Assembly (NCBI GenBank): GCA_036736205.1
Contig: DAINMX010000288.1
Span: 1 to 7,430 of the forward strand
Length of the DNA: 7,430 bases
Reading direction: 5' to 3'
Origin: XYA12-FULL-58-9 sp001798605
Lineage (GTDB): Bacteria > Myxococcota > XYA12-FULL-58-9
Shown: positions 6,691 through 7,430 of the stretch, piece after piece
Layout: each line of letters opens with the position of its first letter
Position numbering within the stretch: the stretch's first letter is position 1
Program-made: the position numbers and the translations under genes
Notes under the pieces: model-generated
The model's input: only the letters and a program-made list of their open reading frames with translations
The model's database searches: none
What the model was told of the DNA's origin: nothing

Positions 6691-6978
6691 CCCGGAAGTC
6701 TAGGGGGATTGTGCTGCTACAACAAGCTCCCAAGTTTAGTTGGCCCCAAAAATGCACCATCAAATACTATCCGAATCGCCAGATGTGCCGTTAGGTCGAG
6801 GAGAAGCGAGGATTTGCGCGCAGTCGTACTTTGACGTACGGCGAGCAGCAAATCCGAAGCTGCGACGAAGAGATAACGGCGCAGATGGTGATTCGGGTGC
6901 CCCCTCCCCGGTTGACTTTTGTCTCATTGATTGGATGTCGGTCTTGCTTTGAGAAGCCTCCTGGTTGATTCTTTGGCG
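6691..6978. other. Divergent intergenic region holding a candidate structured RNA
   Basis: These 288 bases separate the leftward DHH gene from the rightward oxidase gene. The centre is taken by the structured element at 6768-6899. Its flanks (6691-6767 and 6900-6978) should contain both promoters, but I find no convincing -35/-10 pair; TTGACT at 6912-6917 has no good partner. No protein-coding gene is supported here. Confidence 0.6.
6768..6899 (+). ncRNA. Candidate structured RNA or palindromic repeat element (novel, unnamed)
   Basis: An outer helix pairs 6768-6781 with 6886-6899 (about 14 bp; core CCGAATCGCC with GGTGATTCGG). Inside it is a long hairpin at 6810-6855: GGATTTGC pairs perfectly with GCAAATCC, an irregular middle helix continues the stem, and CGTAC/GTACG closes a UUUGAC loop. 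A second hairpin, CTGCG/CGCAG, lies at 6860-6884 with a 15-base loop. Three pairs of the outer helix are G-U in plus-strand RNA and would be A-C mismatches on the other strand, so the plus strand is the likely transcript. It ends about 80 bases before the oxidase start, so it may be a cis-acting leader, a free small RNA, or a MITE-like repeat. I recognise no Rfam family. The pairing was worked out by hand, without an energy calculation. Confidence 0.5.
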
Positions 6979-7430
6979 GTGACACGACCAGCCGTAGAAA
7001 CCCTCTTGTCCCGTTTGGCACACAAGTTCGGCGAGCGATTGCGGACCGACCCCGAAGCACTTGAGGGGGTCGCCGGTGATGAATCGGGATTGCCTGGGTG
7101 CTCCCCCGCCGCGGTGATTTGGCCGCGCTCGAGTGAAGATGTCGCGCACATCGCGCGTGAGGCCGCCGAGCTTGGGGTTGGGCTCGTGCCGCGTGGTTCT
7201 GGGACAGGTAAGGCAGGAGCATGCATACCGAGACCTGCTGACGTGGTCGTCGATTTCAGTCGCATGAATCAGATCCTCGAGATGCGGCCAAAGGACATGT
7301 ACGCCGTGGTGCAACCCGGAGTTATCACCGGTGATTTTCATGCAGCCGCCGCGGACATTGGATTTTTTTACCCGCCGGACCCAGGCAGCTGGGAGTCGTG
7401 TTCTCTCGGCGGCAACATTTCCACCAACGC
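6979..7430 (+). CDS. FAD-linked oxidase, GlcD/D-lactate dehydrogenase type, N-terminal part
   Basis: 150 codons are visible from GTG 6979; the gene runs off the right edge. The protein follows the FAD_binding_4 (PCMH) pattern: RLRTDPEALEGVAGDESG (20-37), PAAVIWPRSSEDVAHIAREA (43-62), the pyrophosphate-binding loop VPRGSGTGKAGACIP (70-84), VVVDFSRMNQI (89-99), AVVQPGV (109-115), and FYPPDPGSWESCSLGGNISTN (130-150). Relatives (typically 450-480 residues) oxidise 2-hydroxy acids such as glycolate or D-lactate and pass electrons to quinones or partner subunits; some are the first part of fusions with an iron-sulphur domain. The substrate cannot be decided from this half. The loop has KAGAC where GlcD usually has LSGGA. 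The start is a choice: GTG 6979 gives the usual distance to the first motif, but no clear ribosome binding site precedes it, and in-frame TTG codons lie at 6931, 6949 and 6973. Confidence 0.88.
   Translation, partial: MTRPAVETLLSRLAHKFGERLRTDPEALEGVAGDESGLPGCSPAAVIWPRSSEDVAHIAREAAELGVGLVPRGSGTGKAGACIPRPADVVVDFSRMNQILEMRPKDMYAVVQPGVITGDFHAAAADIGFFYPPDPGSWESCSLGGNISTN

Noticed and set aside
6912..6941. TTGACT as a -35 box for the oxidase gene
   Set aside because: At a spacing of 16 to 18 bases the possible -10 sequences (around ATGTCG) match the consensus poorly.
6760..7341. Minus-strand frames of 193, 143 and 113 residues on the right side
   Set aside because: They are antisense to the FAD oxidase and run through the structured element. 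None shows a domain, and the oxidase motifs on the plus strand are unmistakable.

Overview
The window looks like part of a bacterial chromosome of moderately high GC. The most likely source is an uncultured member of the Myxococcota or a related 'deltaproteobacterial' lineage. That guess rests on the density of secreted lipoproteins, a giant Calx-beta/Ig-like/beta-helix surface lipoprotein, a small cysteine-rich zinc-ribbon gene and a probable GTG start; no marker gene fixes the taxonomy. The run of exactly 100 N at 5518-5617 indicates a scaffolded draft or metagenome assembly, so the true distance between the two halves is unknown.

Left part, minus strand (1-1355): three predicted lipoprotein genes point left. 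The pair at 1355-888 and 891-403 overlaps by 4 bases (ATGA) and is almost certainly one transcription unit. The third gene, starting at 293 and cut by the window edge, has its own strong sigma-70-like promoter (TTGACA, 16 bases, AATAAT) in the gap before it.

Middle, plus strand (1526-5501): divergent from the lipoprotein pair lie a small four-CxxC zinc-ribbon gene and, overlapping its last 20 bases, a gene for a lipoprotein of about 1259 residues. The large protein has a lipoprotein signal, a Calx-beta domain, and two copies of an Ig-like domain followed by a right-handed beta-helix. The junction of the two genes carries a perfect 39-bp tandem duplication that copies the end of the first gene and the start codon and signal-peptide beginning of the second.

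Right part (5618-7430): after the gap, a minus-strand gene encodes a DHH/DHHA1 phosphoesterase (NrnA/RecJ-like superfamily) whose C-terminal end is lost in the gap. Divergent from it, at the right edge, is the N-terminal part of a GlcD-type FAD-linked oxidase. The 288 bases between them contain a candidate structured RNA (about 6768-6899): an outer helix of about 14 bp encloses a long irregular hairpin and a second short hairpin. This element is the least explained part of the window.

Functionally the left and middle parts are a cell-envelope/surface-protein neighbourhood. The right part holds cytoplasmic enzymes with no visible link to it. I see no defence system, CRISPR array, transposase, tRNA or rRNA.
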